This document shows positions 52,407-60,957 of a stretch of DNA of 64,000 nucleotides, piece after piece. Where the stretch lies: contig CAAGCF010000008.1 of NCBI GenBank assembly GCA_900768265.1, forward strand, positions 1-64,000, in the 5' to 3' direction. The notes under the pieces are model-generated. The model searched no databases, was not told the origin of the DNA, and worked only from the letters and a program-made list of their open reading frames with translations. The position numbers and the translations under genes were made by a program. Within the stretch, counting starts at the first letter, position 1. Each line of letters opens with the position of its first letter. This DNA comes from an uncultured Collinsella sp. (GTDB lineage Bacteria; Actinomycetota; Coriobacteriia; Coriobacteriales; Coriobacteriaceae).

Positions 52407-53322
52407 CTGCCTCATCTCCCTTCGTGTAGGAGCTGCGGAGCTTGTAGCGTTCCCAAACCACGGGCACGCACAGGGCCACGGCAACGATCACGGCGGAGAG
52501 CAGCTTCATGTCGTTGGCGTCCATGCCCAGCTGCAGCACGATGGCGCGGATGAGGAAGTAGACCACGGAGCCAAAGACTGCGGAGGCCAAGCGGACGCTG
52601 AACTGCGTGAGGCCGCCGGGCAGCAGGCGGCCGAGCACCTCGCCGATAACAATGGCGGCAAGACCGATAACGATGGCGCCGGTGCCCATGCCAATGTCAG
52701 CGTACTTCTGGCTCTGGCAGATGAGCGCACCCGAAAGGCCGATAAGGGCGTTGGAGAGCACGAGGGCGATCATCTTGGTGGAGTTGGTGTTGACGCCCAG
52801 GGCGCGGATCATGTACTCGTTGTTGCCGGTGGCGCGCAGCGCCGAGCCGATCTCGGTGCCAAAGAACCAGTACAGGATGGCGACGATGGCCACGGCCAGC
52901 ACAATGCCCAGGATGATGGCAACGGTGGACTGCGGCAGGCCCGTTATGTGGCTGACGGATGAGAAGATGGTGCCTTTGGCAAGGATGGGCGTGTTGGATT
53001 TGCCCATGATGCGCAGGTTGATGGACCACAGGCTGATCTGCGTAAGGATTCCGGCGAGGATCGCGGGAATCTCAAAAACGGTGGTCAAGATGCCCGTGAC
53101 AGCGCCCGCGATGGCGCCGGCGCACATGCCGGCCAGCACGGCGAGCAAGGGGTCGACGTTATTGTTGACGATGAGCACGGCGCAAACACAGCCGCCGAGG
53201 GCAAAGCTGCCGTCGCAGGTCATATCGGGGATGTCGAGCAGGCGGAACGTGATAAACACGCCGAGCACCATGATGCCCCAGAGGACGCCCTGCGAAACGG
53301 CGCCCTGCAATGCAATGAGCAT
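52399..53322 (-). CDS. ABC transporter permease (BPD_transp_2, TrpY-type)
   Basis: A 307-residue membrane protein with about eight or nine helices of the branched-chain-amino-acid/TrpY permease type. It has RLLDIPDMTCDGSFALGG near residue 28 and the ATPase-contacting loop EIGSALRATGNNEYMIRALG at about 165-185. AGGAGG lies nine nt before the ATG. A strong hairpin in the 204-nt gap to the binding-protein gene probably lowers its expression relative to the binding protein. Confidence 0.9.
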   Translation of the reverse strand: MLIALQGAVSQGVLWGIMVLGVFITFRLLDIPDMTCDGSFALGGCVCAVLIVNNNVDPLLAVLAGMCAGAIAGAVTGILTTVFEIPAILAGILTQISLWSINLRIMGKSNTPILAKGTIFSSVSHITGLPQSTVAIILGIVLAVAIVAILYWFFGTEIGSALRATGNNEYMIRALGVNTNSTKMIALVLSNALIGLSGALICQSQKYADIGMGTGAIVIGLAAIVIGEVLGRLLPGGLTQFSVRLASAVFGSVVYFLIRAIVLQLGMDANDMKLLSAVIVAVALCVPVVWERYKLRSSYTKGDEADA

Positions 53323-53426
53323 GCTTCATACCTCCTAGGATAGGGTGGACACGTGATTTTCCATAATAGCGGTACCAATGCATAAAAGAGCGGTGGACAG
53401 ACGTTTTGTTTTACCTGAAACAAGCA

Positions 53427-53455
53427 GGGCGAACGCCGGTCTTTAGCGTTCGCCC
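53427..53455 (-). terminator. Attenuator between binding-protein and permease genes
   Basis: GGGCGAACGC (53427-53436) pairs exactly with GCGTTCGCCC (53446-53455). On the minus strand it is followed by TGCTTGTTTC. Confidence 0.7.
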
Positions 53456-53526
53456 CAATGACTCAGATATTGAATAACGCAGCTGTGGCGCGCGTGCGGG
53501 CCCTAGACGCGTCACCGCGCATGGCG

Positions 53527-54507
53527 CTATTCGTCCAGAGCGGAAAGGTCGATACCCAGAGCCTCGGCCATCTCGTCGTTCTTGACGACGACCAGGTCCT
53601 TGCTCGAGAGGTGCTTGATCGGCATATCCTCGGGCCTGGCCTCGCCCTTCAAGATCTTGACGGCCATCTCGCCTGCAGCGTAGCCCAGGTCCTCATAGTT
53701 GATGGAGAGGGTGAACAGGCCGCCGGCCTTGCACATGCCCTCCTCGCCGGTAACGAAGGGGAGCTTGTTCTCCTTGCAGATCTGGCCGACCTGCGAGGCA
53801 CCCGCGGCGATGGTGTTGTCGGTGGGGGAGTACAGCGCGTCGACCTTGCCCACGGCGGACTCGACGACGGACTGAATCTCGTTGGAGCTCGAGACGGTGA
53901 AGTCGGTGTACTCGAGGCCCAGCTTGTCGAGCTCCTTCTTGGCGGCCTTGATCTGGACGTCGGAGTTGGACTCGGCGGTGCAGTAGAGCAGGCCGACCTT
54001 CTTAACGTCGGGCAGGACCTTCTGCATCATCTCGAGCTGCTCGGCGACCGGGGTGAGATCGGAAGCGCCCGTGACGTTGGTGCCGGGCTTGTCGTTGTCC
54101 TGGACCAGGCCGGAAGCGGCGTAGTCGGTGATGGCGCAGCCAACGATGGGGATGTCAGCGGTGGCGCCGGCGGCAGCCTGCGCGGCGGGCGTGGCGATGG
54201 CATAGATCAGGTCGACGCCGTCGCCTACGAACTTGTCGGCAATGGACTTACACGTGGACTGGTCGTTCTGGGCGTTCTTCTGGTCGATCTTGACCTTGAG
54301 ACCGCTCTTCTTGATGGCCTTGACGAAGCCGTCGTTGGCGGCATCGAGCGCGGAGTGCTCGGTGAGCTGCAGAACGCCGACGGTGTAGTCGGAACCGGCG
54401 GCAGCGGAGCCGGAACCAGAGTTGCCGCCGCATCCGGCGAGCGGAGCGAGCGCGAGCAGGCCAGCGGAGACAAGAAGGCTCCTGCGGCTGATGGTGATGT
54501 CCTTCAT
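53527..54507 (-). CDS. ABC transporter substrate-binding lipoprotein (TrpX-type)
   Basis: A 326-residue extracellular binding protein. Residues 1-26 are a lipoprotein signal with a positively charged start, a hydrophobic core and the lipobox LAGC. The mature part begins with a Gly/Ser-rich linker and has the ABC_sub_bind fold (VGVLQLTEHSALDAANDGFV, ITDYAASGLV, SPTDNTIAAG). Homologous clusters in streptococci import tryptophan or tyrosine; the ligand here cannot be read. It is first gene of the importer operon, with a promoter close upstream. Confidence 0.9.
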   Translation of the reverse strand: MKDITISRRSLLVSAGLLALAPLAGCGGNSGSGSAAAGSDYTVGVLQLTEHSALDAANDGFVKAIKKSGLKVKIDQKNAQNDQSTCKSIADKFVGDGVDLIYAIATPAAQAAAGATADIPIVGCAITDYAASGLVQDNDKPGTNVTGASDLTPVAEQLEMMQKVLPDVKKVGLLYCTAESNSDVQIKAAKKELDKLGLEYTDFTVSSSNEIQSVVESAVGKVDALYSPTDNTIAAGASQVGQICKENKLPFVTGEEGMCKAGGLFTLSINYEDLGYAAGEMAVKILKGEARPEDMPIKHLSSKDLVVVKNDEMAEALGIDLSALDE

Positions 54508-54570
54508 ATCATTACCCCCAGTATAAAAATGGCTGGAAACACTGCACTAGGAAAAAGTGCAAGTGGGACT

Positions 54571-54598
54571 ATAGTAACGCCGATGTCCATTTTTACAA
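54571..54598 (-). promoter_or_regulatory. Promoter of the TrpXYZ-type importer
   Basis: On the minus strand TTGTAA (54593-54598) and TACTAT (54571-54576) are 16 nt apart. A TGCACT/AGTGCA inverted repeat (54543-54561) lies just downstream and may be an operator. No T-box or trp leader was recognised. Confidence 0.55.
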
Positions 54599-54666
54599 CA
54601 GCCTGGCGGGTTTTTAATACAGAATCGGATGGGCGGTACGGGTAGTCGAATGGGCGGCGGAGGGTC

Positions 54667-55452
54667 TTATGCGGCGGAGGAGGAATCGTCCTCGTCCAGG
54701 GCGGCGAAGAGCTTCTTGCCGTCAAGGAGACGTGTGGTGACGTTTCTCATGCGGCCGATCTCAACGGTACGCAGCGTGTCGTCGGCGCCTCGCGCGTCAT
54801 AGACCGTTCCCAGCAAATACGAGATGCCGTCTCGTTGCTTGATGGCAAAGGGCCGGAGTGTCATCCGCGCCACTTCGACCTCTCCGCGTGCCGTGACACT
54901 CGAAATATCAAAACTCACCGTGGTTCCGTGGTCGATGGCCTGCTCGATGAGCTCGCAGGCATCGATGCGCTTGACGGGCGTGCGTGTGGCCTTGGTGGAT
55001 TTGTCGCCTGCGCTTGGAGCAGGCTCGGGTGCATCGAGGTAGCCGCGAACGTCGGCACTCGCCATGGCGACCAGGTGCTGCGCCATGCTTTTTCGAATGG
55101 CGATGGGCGTAGAGCGGTTGCGCATGACCATGCCGTGGAGCCGGATGATCTCTTCGTCGGTGAGCGGACGGGTCAAGAGCCGATACCCCACGCCGCGCTT
55201 GTATTCAATTTCGTATCCGGCATGGCGAAGTGCGGAGATGGCGGTGTAGATGCTGCGCCGCGCCGCCGAGATGGGCATGCGGGCGGGGTCGTCGGGATGG
55301 GCGAGACGCCGGATCAACTCATCGGAAAGCATGGCCTTGTCCTCGCCGGTGTTTTCGCTTAATAGTTGCAGGATGCGAACGGCGCGATAGGCTGCCATCG
55401 AGGCGGCGCCCCTCGTCGTGGTCTCGTAAGTTTCAACAGCGGTTTCGGTCAT
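54667..55452 (-). CDS. WYL-like transcriptional regulator
   Basis: A 261-residue protein. Residues 20-100 look like a winged helix (AAYRAVRILQLLSE, ISALRHAGYEIEYKRGVGYRL), and the C-terminal half (TVSFDISSV, LRPFAIKQRDGISYLLGTV, RTVEIGRMRNV) resembles the beta-barrel WYL sensor, although the W-Y-L residues are not kept as such. The ATG at 55452 was chosen over the GTG at 55461, which overlaps the AAAGGA site. It precedes the importer operon on the same strand and may control it. Confidence 0.68.
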   Translation of the reverse strand: MTETAVETYETTTRGAASMAAYRAVRILQLLSENTGEDKAMLSDELIRRLAHPDDPARMPISAARRSIYTAISALRHAGYEIEYKRGVGYRLLTRPLTDEEIIRLHGMVMRNRSTPIAIRKSMAQHLVAMASADVRGYLDAPEPAPSAGDKSTKATRTPVKRIDACELIEQAIDHGTTVSFDISSVTARGEVEVARMTLRPFAIKQRDGISYLLGTVYDARGADDTLRTVEIGRMRNVTTRLLDGKKLFAALDEDDSSSAA

Positions 55453-55628
55453 GGCGCCCACGTCCTTTCCGTTTTGGGTGGCGACGGTATGGAGCCTAGG
55501 ACGCGGGGCTTTCCCAGGGGTGCAGGACGCCCTGGGCGGTCGGTAGCCGTCGGCAAGCGGCGGGTCGAGTTTTCAACAGCCCTGCCCAACTGACCAAAAA
55601 CTTGCCAAAAGATTGACGGATGCTGTTG

Positions 55629-55660
55629 AAAAAAGCGCCCCTCGGCTTGCCGAGAGGCGC
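55629..55660 (-). terminator. asnS terminator
   Basis: On the minus strand GCGCCTCTCGGC pairs with GCCGAGGGGCGC (55635-55660), followed by TTTTTT. Confidence 0.88.
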
Positions 55661-55701
55661 TGGCGTGATGCGCTGGAACGTGTTTGGTGGCGCTGTGGCG
55701 A

Positions 55702-57105
55702 TTAGAAGTCGGCGTTGCCCACGGTGCGCGGGTGCGGCAGGACGTCGCGGATGTTGCCCACGCCGGTCAGATACATGACCAAGCGCTCGAAGCCCAGACC
55801 GTAGCCGGCGTGCTTGCAGGAACCGTAGCGGCGCAGGTCAAGGTAGTACTTGTACTGCTCGGGATTCATGCCCAGGTCCTTGATGCGGGCCTCGAGCAGA
55901 TCCAGGCGCTCCTCGCGCTGGGAGCCGCCGATAATCTCGCCGATACCCGGCACCAGGCAGTCGGCGGCGGCGACGGTCTTGCCGTCCTCGTTCATGCGCA
56001 TGTAGAACGCCTTGATCTCGGCCGGGTAGTCGGTTACGAAGGTCGGGCGCTTAAAGTGCTCCTCGGTCAGGAAACGCTCGTGCTCGGTTTGCAGGTCGAT
56101 GCCCCAGCTCACGGGATAGTCAAACTTGTGACCGGCGGCGACGGCCTGCTCCAGGATTTCGACGGCCTCGGTATAGGTGACGCGGGCAAAGTCGGAGTTT
56201 GCCACGTGGTCCAGACGCTCGAGCAGACCCTTGTCCACAAACTTGTTGAGCATATTGAGCTCGTCGGGGCAGGTGGCCATAACGTCCTTAAGGACGTACT
56301 TGAGCATGGCCTCGGCGTTATCCATGTAGTCGTTAAGGTCGGCAAAGGCCATCTCGGGCTCGATCATCCAAAACTCGGCGGCGTGGCGCGTGGTGTTGGA
56401 GTTTTCGGCGCGGAAGGTGGGGCCAAAGGTGTACACGTCGCCAAAGGCCATGGCAAAGTTCTCGGCATTGAGCTGGCCGGACACGGTAAGGCTCGCGTGC
56501 TTGCCAAAGAAGTCCTGGCTCCAGTCGACCTCGCCGGACTCGGTGAGGGGCGGATTTTTGGGGTCGAGCGTGGTCACGCGGAACATCTCGCCGGCGCCCT
56601 CGCAGTCACTCGTGGTGATGATGGGGGTGTTGACGTAGACAAAGCCCTGCTCCTGGAAGAAGCGGTGGATGGCGGCAGCCGCGACAGAACGGATGCGGAA
56701 CACGGCGCGGAACAGGTTGGTGCGCGGGCGCAGGTGCTGCTGGGTGCGCAGGAACTCGACGGTTGCGCGCTTCTTCTGCAGCGGGTAATCCGGGGCGCTG
56801 ACGCCCTCGACCTCAATGGAGGTGGCAGAAAGCTCGAAAGGCTGGGGCGCATCGGGGGTCAGCTTGACGGTGCCGGTGCAAATGAGTGCGGCCGAGACGT
56901 TTTGATGGGCGATCTCGTCGTAGTTGTCGAGTGCCTCGCGGTTCATGACGACCTGCAGGTCGCGGAAGCAGCTGCCGTCGTTGAGCGTAACAAAGCCAAA
57001 GTTCTTCATGTCGCGGATGGACTTGACCCAGCCGGCGACGGTGACGGTCTGGCCGCCAAGCGACTCGGCATCGGCGTAAAGCTGCGCGATTTTGGTGCGG
57101 TTCAC
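55702..57105 (-). CDS. asnS: Asparaginyl-tRNA synthetase
   Basis: Class IIb synthetase charging tRNA-Asn. The OB-fold N-terminal domain (VTVAGWVKSIRDMKNFGFV, LNDGSCFRDLQVVM) is followed by the catalytic core with VNTPIITTSDCEGAGEMF, FGPTFRAENSNTTRHAAEFW (motif 2) and GYGLGFERLVMYLTG (motif 3). The GTG at 57105 is chosen: GGGAGGA lies five nt upstream, and it gives 467 residues, the normal length. The longer frame to 57321 is not conserved. Ends at a terminator. Confidence 0.95.
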   Translation of the reverse strand: MNRTKIAQLYADAESLGGQTVTVAGWVKSIRDMKNFGFVTLNDGSCFRDLQVVMNREALDNYDEIAHQNVSAALICTGTVKLTPDAPQPFELSATSIEVEGVSAPDYPLQKKRATVEFLRTQQHLRPRTNLFRAVFRIRSVAAAAIHRFFQEQGFVYVNTPIITTSDCEGAGEMFRVTTLDPKNPPLTESGEVDWSQDFFGKHASLTVSGQLNAENFAMAFGDVYTFGPTFRAENSNTTRHAAEFWMIEPEMAFADLNDYMDNAEAMLKYVLKDVMATCPDELNMLNKFVDKGLLERLDHVANSDFARVTYTEAVEILEQAVAAGHKFDYPVSWGIDLQTEHERFLTEEHFKRPTFVTDYPAEIKAFYMRMNEDGKTVAAADCLVPGIGEIIGGSQREERLDLLEARIKDLGMNPEQYKYYLDLRRYGSCKHAGYGLGFERLVMYLTGVGNIRDVLPHPRTVGNADF

Positions 57106-57214
57106 GTATCCTCCCATAACGGTTGAATGATAGTTATCCATACAGTTCGATATTCTAGCAGCTCGGCTCATTTGGGCTATACGGATAAGGCATTGGCGGG
57201 ATGGTTTTTCAAAC

Positions 57215-57248
57215 GAAAAGCGCCTGCGGCCAAATGGTCGCGGGCGCT
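57215..57248 (-). terminator. Terminator of the PTS EIIA gene
   Basis: On the minus strand AGCGCCCGCGACC pairs with GGCCGCAGGCGCT (57219-57248) with one mismatch, then TTTTCG. Confidence 0.75.
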
Positions 57249-57286
57249 TGACGAGGTGCCTTTTGGCTGTGTGGCGCGGGGCCTGG

Positions 57287-57850
57287 CTACTTGGTCTTGG
57301 CAACCAGCAGCGGATCGCCAAGCTTGACGAGCGGATTGCCGCCGATAAGCGTGCCAGACTCGCCGACGTGGTCGATGCTCTTGAGGCGGTCGAGCTCAGA
57401 GATGATGACGGTCACGATGTCCTCGTGACCGGCGGCCTTGATAGCGTTGCGGTCGAAGCTGATGAGCGGCTGGCCGGCCTTGACCGTGTCACCCATCTCG
57501 ACAAAGCGGGCAAAACCCTTGCCGTTCATTTCCACGGTGCCCAGGCCAACATGGATGAACACGCGCAGGCCGTCCTCGGTGATCATGCCGATGGAGTGAT
57601 TGGTGACGGTGGTGGCGCCGATGCGACCGTTGGCGGGGGCGTAAATGGTGCCGGTAATGGGCTCGATGCCGTAACCCTGGCCGAGCATGCCCGAGGCGAT
57701 GGTCTCGTCGGGAACCTCACTCAGATTGACGAGCACGCCGTTGACGGGAGCGTAGATGACGCCTTCGCGGGTGGCGAAGCTTGCTGCGGGCGGAACGGAC
57801 GCCTCGCCCGACGAAGTGAACGTGGACTTGAGCGAATCGAGCAGACCCAT
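57287..57850 (-). CDS. PTS glucose-type IIA protein
   Basis: A free-standing EIIA-Glc domain of 187 residues that relays phosphate from HPr to a sugar-specific EIIB. IYAPVNGVLVNLSEVPDE, YGIEPITGTIYAPANG, TVTNHSIGM (His ligand) and VFIHVGLGTVEMNGKGF (phosphorylated His) are the family blocks. The ATG at 57850 follows TTGGAGGC; 26 further in-frame residues upstream are not family-like. No EIIB or EIIC lies nearby, so its partner is encoded elsewhere. Confidence 0.92.
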   Translation of the reverse strand: MGLLDSLKSTFTSSGEASVPPAASFATREGVIYAPVNGVLVNLSEVPDETIASGMLGQGYGIEPITGTIYAPANGRIGATTVTNHSIGMITEDGLRVFIHVGLGTVEMNGKGFARFVEMGDTVKAGQPLISFDRNAIKAAGHEDIVTVIISELDRLKSIDHVGESGTLIGGNPLVKLGDPLLVAKTK

Positions 57851-58096
57851 AGATGCCTCCAACGTATCAGGCGTGCATGTTGCACGCGTGTGGTTTGCCG
57901 GAAACGTTTCGTACGTGTTTCCCAGCACGGTCAGCGCTCCTATTTTACGCTGCCCAACGATACCTCTGAACAGCGATTTTGTGATATATCAGTTGAAGGC
58001 CAACTTATTGCGGGGGTGTTTCTGCGCCGCGGGCTCAAGTGGGGTACGCTAAGGTGCGAAAAACGAGTGCGCACGAATCGCACGGAGGGAGCACCT

Positions 58097-58999
58097 ATGA
58101 TTATTGAGAACCATGCGCTGTGGGGCGAGGAGCCGACCGAGGATTATCCGGCGACGTTTACGTATCTGGGTGCCGAGCCGCTGCCCGATAAGCCGAATGG
58201 CCGTCGCCCGGCAGTGATTATCTGCGGCGGGGGCGCGTTTACGCACATCGCTCCGCACGAGCAAGATCCGGTGGCATTTGCGTTTTTGGATCACGGGTAC
58301 CAGGCCTTTGTGCTCAACTATGTCACGAGTGCCACAGGCGACGTGAGTTTTCCGCATCCCCAGGCAGATCTTGCCAAGATGGTCGCCACGGTGCGTGCGA
58401 ATGCTGACGAGTGGCATGTCGACCCCAAGCGCGTGTGCGTCGTGGGTTTTTCAGCGGGCGGCATGATTTGCGCTTCGCTGGCGACGCAGTGGAAGAGCGG
58501 TCCCTTCGCGGCGCTTGCCGGAGCGCGTCCGGACGACATCCGTCCCGACGCCGTGGTGCTGGGCTATCCGTTGCTCGACTTTGCCTATGTGCGCGACATG
58601 CAGACGCGCGATCCGCGCATTGACCTGCGCGTGCCCAAGACGGGCGGCAAGACGGGGCGCGATCTGCTCAACGACTACCTGTCGATGGTGACGGGCGGCG
58701 AGGCGACTGACGAACACTTGGCCGATATCTGTCCCACCACGCATGTTTCGCGCCAGATGCCGCCGACCTTTGTGTGGGGCGTATCCGACGACAAAACGGC
58801 GCCGATCGCGCAGGTCTATCCGTTTGCGCAGCGCATGGCCGAGGAGGGCGTTGCGTGCGAGATGCACGTCTTTGACCAGGGCGGCCACGGCCTTTCGCTC
58901 GGCAACGCCAACACCGCGGTCGACAACGAGGACAAGCAGGTGGCGGTCCGCCCCTGGATTCGCCTAGCCTTCCGTTTCCTGGAGCGCCACGGTTTTTAG
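58097..58999 (+). CDS. Alpha/beta-hydrolase (acetyl-esterase-like)
   Basis: A 300-residue esterase-type enzyme without a signal peptide. The oxyanion region is RPAVIICGGGAF, the nucleophile elbow is VGFSAGGMIC, the acid is likely in VWGVSDDKTAP, and the histidine is in DQGGHGLSL. These fit BD-FAE/xylan-esterase-like hydrolases acting on acetylated sugars, but substrate is unproven. The ATG at 58097 has GGAGGGAG upstream; the longer frame to 57248 runs over the EIIA gene. Confidence 0.85.
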   Translation: MIIENHALWGEEPTEDYPATFTYLGAEPLPDKPNGRRPAVIICGGGAFTHIAPHEQDPVAFAFLDHGYQAFVLNYVTSATGDVSFPHPQADLAKMVATVRANADEWHVDPKRVCVVGFSAGGMICASLATQWKSGPFAALAGARPDDIRPDAVVLGYPLLDFAYVRDMQTRDPRIDLRVPKTGGKTGRDLLNDYLSMVTGGEATDEHLADICPTTHVSRQMPPTFVWGVSDDKTAPIAQVYPFAQRMAEEGVACEMHVFDQGGHGLSLGNANTAVDNEDKQVAVRPWIRLAFRFLERHGF

Positions 59000-59009
59000 C
59001 CTGCGCAGC

Positions 59010-59077
59010 ACGAGAGTGGATAATCTCCCGTTTTTTGGTCTGTTTTTCGACAAAAACGGGAGATTATCCACTCTCGT
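59010..59077. repeat. Palindromic element A3 after the hydrolase gene
   Basis: The arms at 59010-59035 and 59052-59077 are exact inverted copies of 26 bp (ACGAGAGTGGATAATCTCCC then GTTTTT), with the 16-nt loop TGGTCTGTTTTTCGAC. It is the longest perfect stem in the window and starts 10 nt after the stop codon. Confidence 0.9.
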
Positions 59078-59081
59078 TGTT

Positions 59082-59114
59082 TTGGTGCAAGGGGGACAGG
59101 TTACTTTGCACCAA
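59082..59114 (+). repeat. REP-like palindrome B6
   Basis: TTGGTGCAA (59082-59090) and TTGCACCAA (59106-59114) are exact inverted copies around GGGGGACAGGTTACT. The conserved GGGACAGG is on the plus strand, the sense of the upstream hydrolase gene. Confidence 0.8.
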
Positions 59115-59167
59115 TATTTTTGACGGCGCCGATGCCATGAGTTGGGTCGGCGCCGATCTTTGTATTT

Positions 59168-59818
59168 CTACCAAACGGTGAACTGGGCGTTCTCCGTGTT
59201 CCAATGGACATCGCGAACGTAGTCTCGCACGCCCGCCGCATCTCGCGCTTCGAACAGCTCAAGAATATGGGCATGCTCGGCATTGGCTATACCCAGCAGT
59301 TTGCACGCCGTCTCCTGATCGACGGTCTCGTAATCGCGCTTGATAAAGCAGCGCTCGAGTTGCGAAATCATGTCGCGCAGACGGTCGTTGCCGCAGCGGT
59401 TAAAGTACGTAAGGTGAAAGTCCCGCTGAATGTCGTCGTACTTTCGGATAAGACCGCCCTGGATCGCAAGGTCCATGGATCCAACCAAAAACTTTAGCTG
59501 CATGATATCTTCTTCGGTCAGGAGGGGACATGCGAGGTATGCTGCCTGTCCGTCGAGCGGCCCCATAATCTCAAAGACTTCAACAGCATTTTGCTGATCG
59601 AACCCACGGACGCGGAATCCGCGGCGGGGGAGATTGTCCAGATAGCCATCGCTTGCCAGTTGGATGAGCGCCTCGCGAACCGGCGTGCGCGATACGCCCA
59701 TGGCGTCGCAGATCGCTTGCTCGCTCACGCGGTCGCCGGCCGAAAGCTCGCCGGCGTCTATACGGCTCGAAATATAGTCGTATACGTGATCCTTCAAGGG
59801 TCTTCTGAGCGTTTCCAT
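59168..59818 (-). CDS. GntR-family (FCD) transcriptional regulator
   Basis: A 216-residue repressor. Residues 5-70 are the winged helix with SAGDRVSEQAICDAMGVSR and TPVREALIQL, and residues about 80-205 are the FCD ligand domain with metal-binding His and Asp residues (FHLTYFNRCGN, EHAHILELFEARD). It is divergent from the dimethylarginine hydrolase gene with a 254-nt gap that contains a fitting operator, so control of that gene and the antiporter is likely. Ligand unknown. Confidence 0.9.
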   Translation of the reverse strand: METLRRPLKDHVYDYISSRIDAGELSAGDRVSEQAICDAMGVSRTPVREALIQLASDGYLDNLPRRGFRVRGFDQQNAVEVFEIMGPLDGQAAYLACPLLTEEDIMQLKFLVGSMDLAIQGGLIRKYDDIQRDFHLTYFNRCGNDRLRDMISQLERCFIKRDYETVDQETACKLLGIANAEHAHILELFEARDAAGVRDYVRDVHWNTENAQFTVW

Positions 59819-59964
59819 GAGCTTATATTCCCTGACTGTATATTTTCAAAAATAAATACGTTTCGTTTGAATGGGCTAATTGAATTATAGAACGACCAGA
59901 TAAATCGCGCTACTTAACACTAAGAAGCGAAAATACGCTCACCGAGAAATACCTACCGTTCAGG

Positions 59965-59976
59965 ATTGTATACAAT
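59965..59976. promoter_or_regulatory. Candidate GntR operator
   Basis: ATTGTATACAAT is a perfect 12-bp palindrome in the divergent gap, with a second half-site TATACAAAA right after it. It fits the TnGTnnACnA-type pattern bound by FCD regulators and overlaps likely -10 sequences. Confidence 0.6.
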
Positions 59977-60072
59977 ATACAAAACTGTAAAGACACCCTA
60001 AGATAGAGCCAACAAAAGGAAGGCGGGCGCAAGGAAGCCCGCTCTTCGCTAAGAGATCCAAGGAGGATCATC

Positions 60073-60849
60073 ATGACCAAGTTCAGCCACGTCATCATTC
60101 GTCGTCCCGGCAAGTCTCTGAGCAATGGCATCACGAGCGCCCCCGAGCTTGGCCAGCCCATCTACGAGCGCGCTATCGAGGAGCACTATGATTACGAGCA
60201 CGCGCTCGAGCAGTGCGGCGTTGACGTGTCGGTGCTGCCGGCGCTTGAGCAGTATCCCGACAGCTGTTTTGTCGAGGATCCGGCCGTCATTACTCGCTGC
60301 GGCGCCATCATTACCAATCCCGGTGCCGACAGCCGCAACGGCGAGAAGGACGAGATCGAGCCGGTCGTTCGTCGCTTCTTTGACGACGAGCATGTGAAGC
60401 ACATTGTTTCCCCCGGCACGCTCGACGGTGGCGACGTCATGATGGTCGGCGACCATTTCTACGTCGGTCGCTCTGCTCGCACCAACGAAGAGGGCATCCG
60501 CCAGTTCTGCGAGATCCTCGAGGGCTGGGGCCTCGAGGGTTCCGAGGTTCCGCTGGAGGAGGTCCTGCACCTCAAGACGGGCGTCAACTACATCGAGGAC
60601 AACAACATGCTCGTCTCCGGTGAGTTTATCGATAAGCCTGATTTTGCCCAGTACAACAAGATCGTTGTGCCCGAGGACGAGGCCTATGGCGCCAACTGCA
60701 TCTGGGTCAACGGTACGGTTATCGTTGCCGAGGGCTATCCGACCGTGCTTAAGGCCGTGCAGGATCTGGGCTACAAGACGCTCGTTGTCGACACCTCCGA
60801 GTATCGCAAGGTCGACGGTGGCCTCTCCTGCCTGTCGCTGCGCTTCTAA
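60073..60849 (+). CDS. N(G),N(G)-dimethylarginine dimethylaminohydrolase-like protein
   Basis: Predicted to hydrolyse methylated arginine to citrulline and methylamines (guanidino-modifying enzyme fold). The 258 residues have the substrate-binding VEDPAV with YPDSCF before it, SPGTLDGGDVMMVGDHFYVG, the catalytic histidine in HLKTGVNYI, and the nucleophile Cys253 in GGLSCLSLRF. The short length favours DDAH over arginine deiminase (about 400 residues). AAGGAGG precedes the ATG by 6 nt. Co-oriented with an APC antiporter 108 nt downstream. Activity on free arginine or agmatine-like compounds cannot be excluded. Confidence 0.87.
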   Translation: MTKFSHVIIRRPGKSLSNGITSAPELGQPIYERAIEEHYDYEHALEQCGVDVSVLPALEQYPDSCFVEDPAVITRCGAIITNPGADSRNGEKDEIEPVVRRFFDDEHVKHIVSPGTLDGGDVMMVGDHFYVGRSARTNEEGIRQFCEILEGWGLEGSEVPLEEVLHLKTGVNYIEDNNMLVSGEFIDKPDFAQYNKIVVPEDEAYGANCIWVNGTVIVAEGYPTVLKAVQDLGYKTLVVDTSEYRKVDGGLSCLSLRF

Positions 60850-60884
60850 TGCGGTCGCTGTACTAGCTTAATGATCGCTTGATC

Positions 60885-60926
60885 GATGGCCCGGCACCCG
60901 ATTCGGGACGTCCGGGCCATCTTTAT
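60885..60926 (+). terminator. Hairpin between hydrolase and antiporter genes
   Basis: GATGGCCCGG (60885-60894) pairs exactly with CCGGGCCATC (60912-60921), followed by TTTATG. It probably causes partial termination before the antiporter. Confidence 0.75.
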
Positions 60927-60957
60927 GCGGTTATTTGATTGAGGGGGTGCACATATA

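Noticed and set aside
57106..57286. T-box leader for asnS
   Set aside because: No T-box sequence or specifier loop was recognised in this gap, and it is largely occupied by the terminator of the upstream gene; the gaps before lysS and cysS are too short.
57248..58096. Upstream extension of the alpha/beta-hydrolase frame
   Set aside because: It runs through the EIIA gene on the other strand and the divergent promoter; the ribosome site and homology both place the start at 58097.
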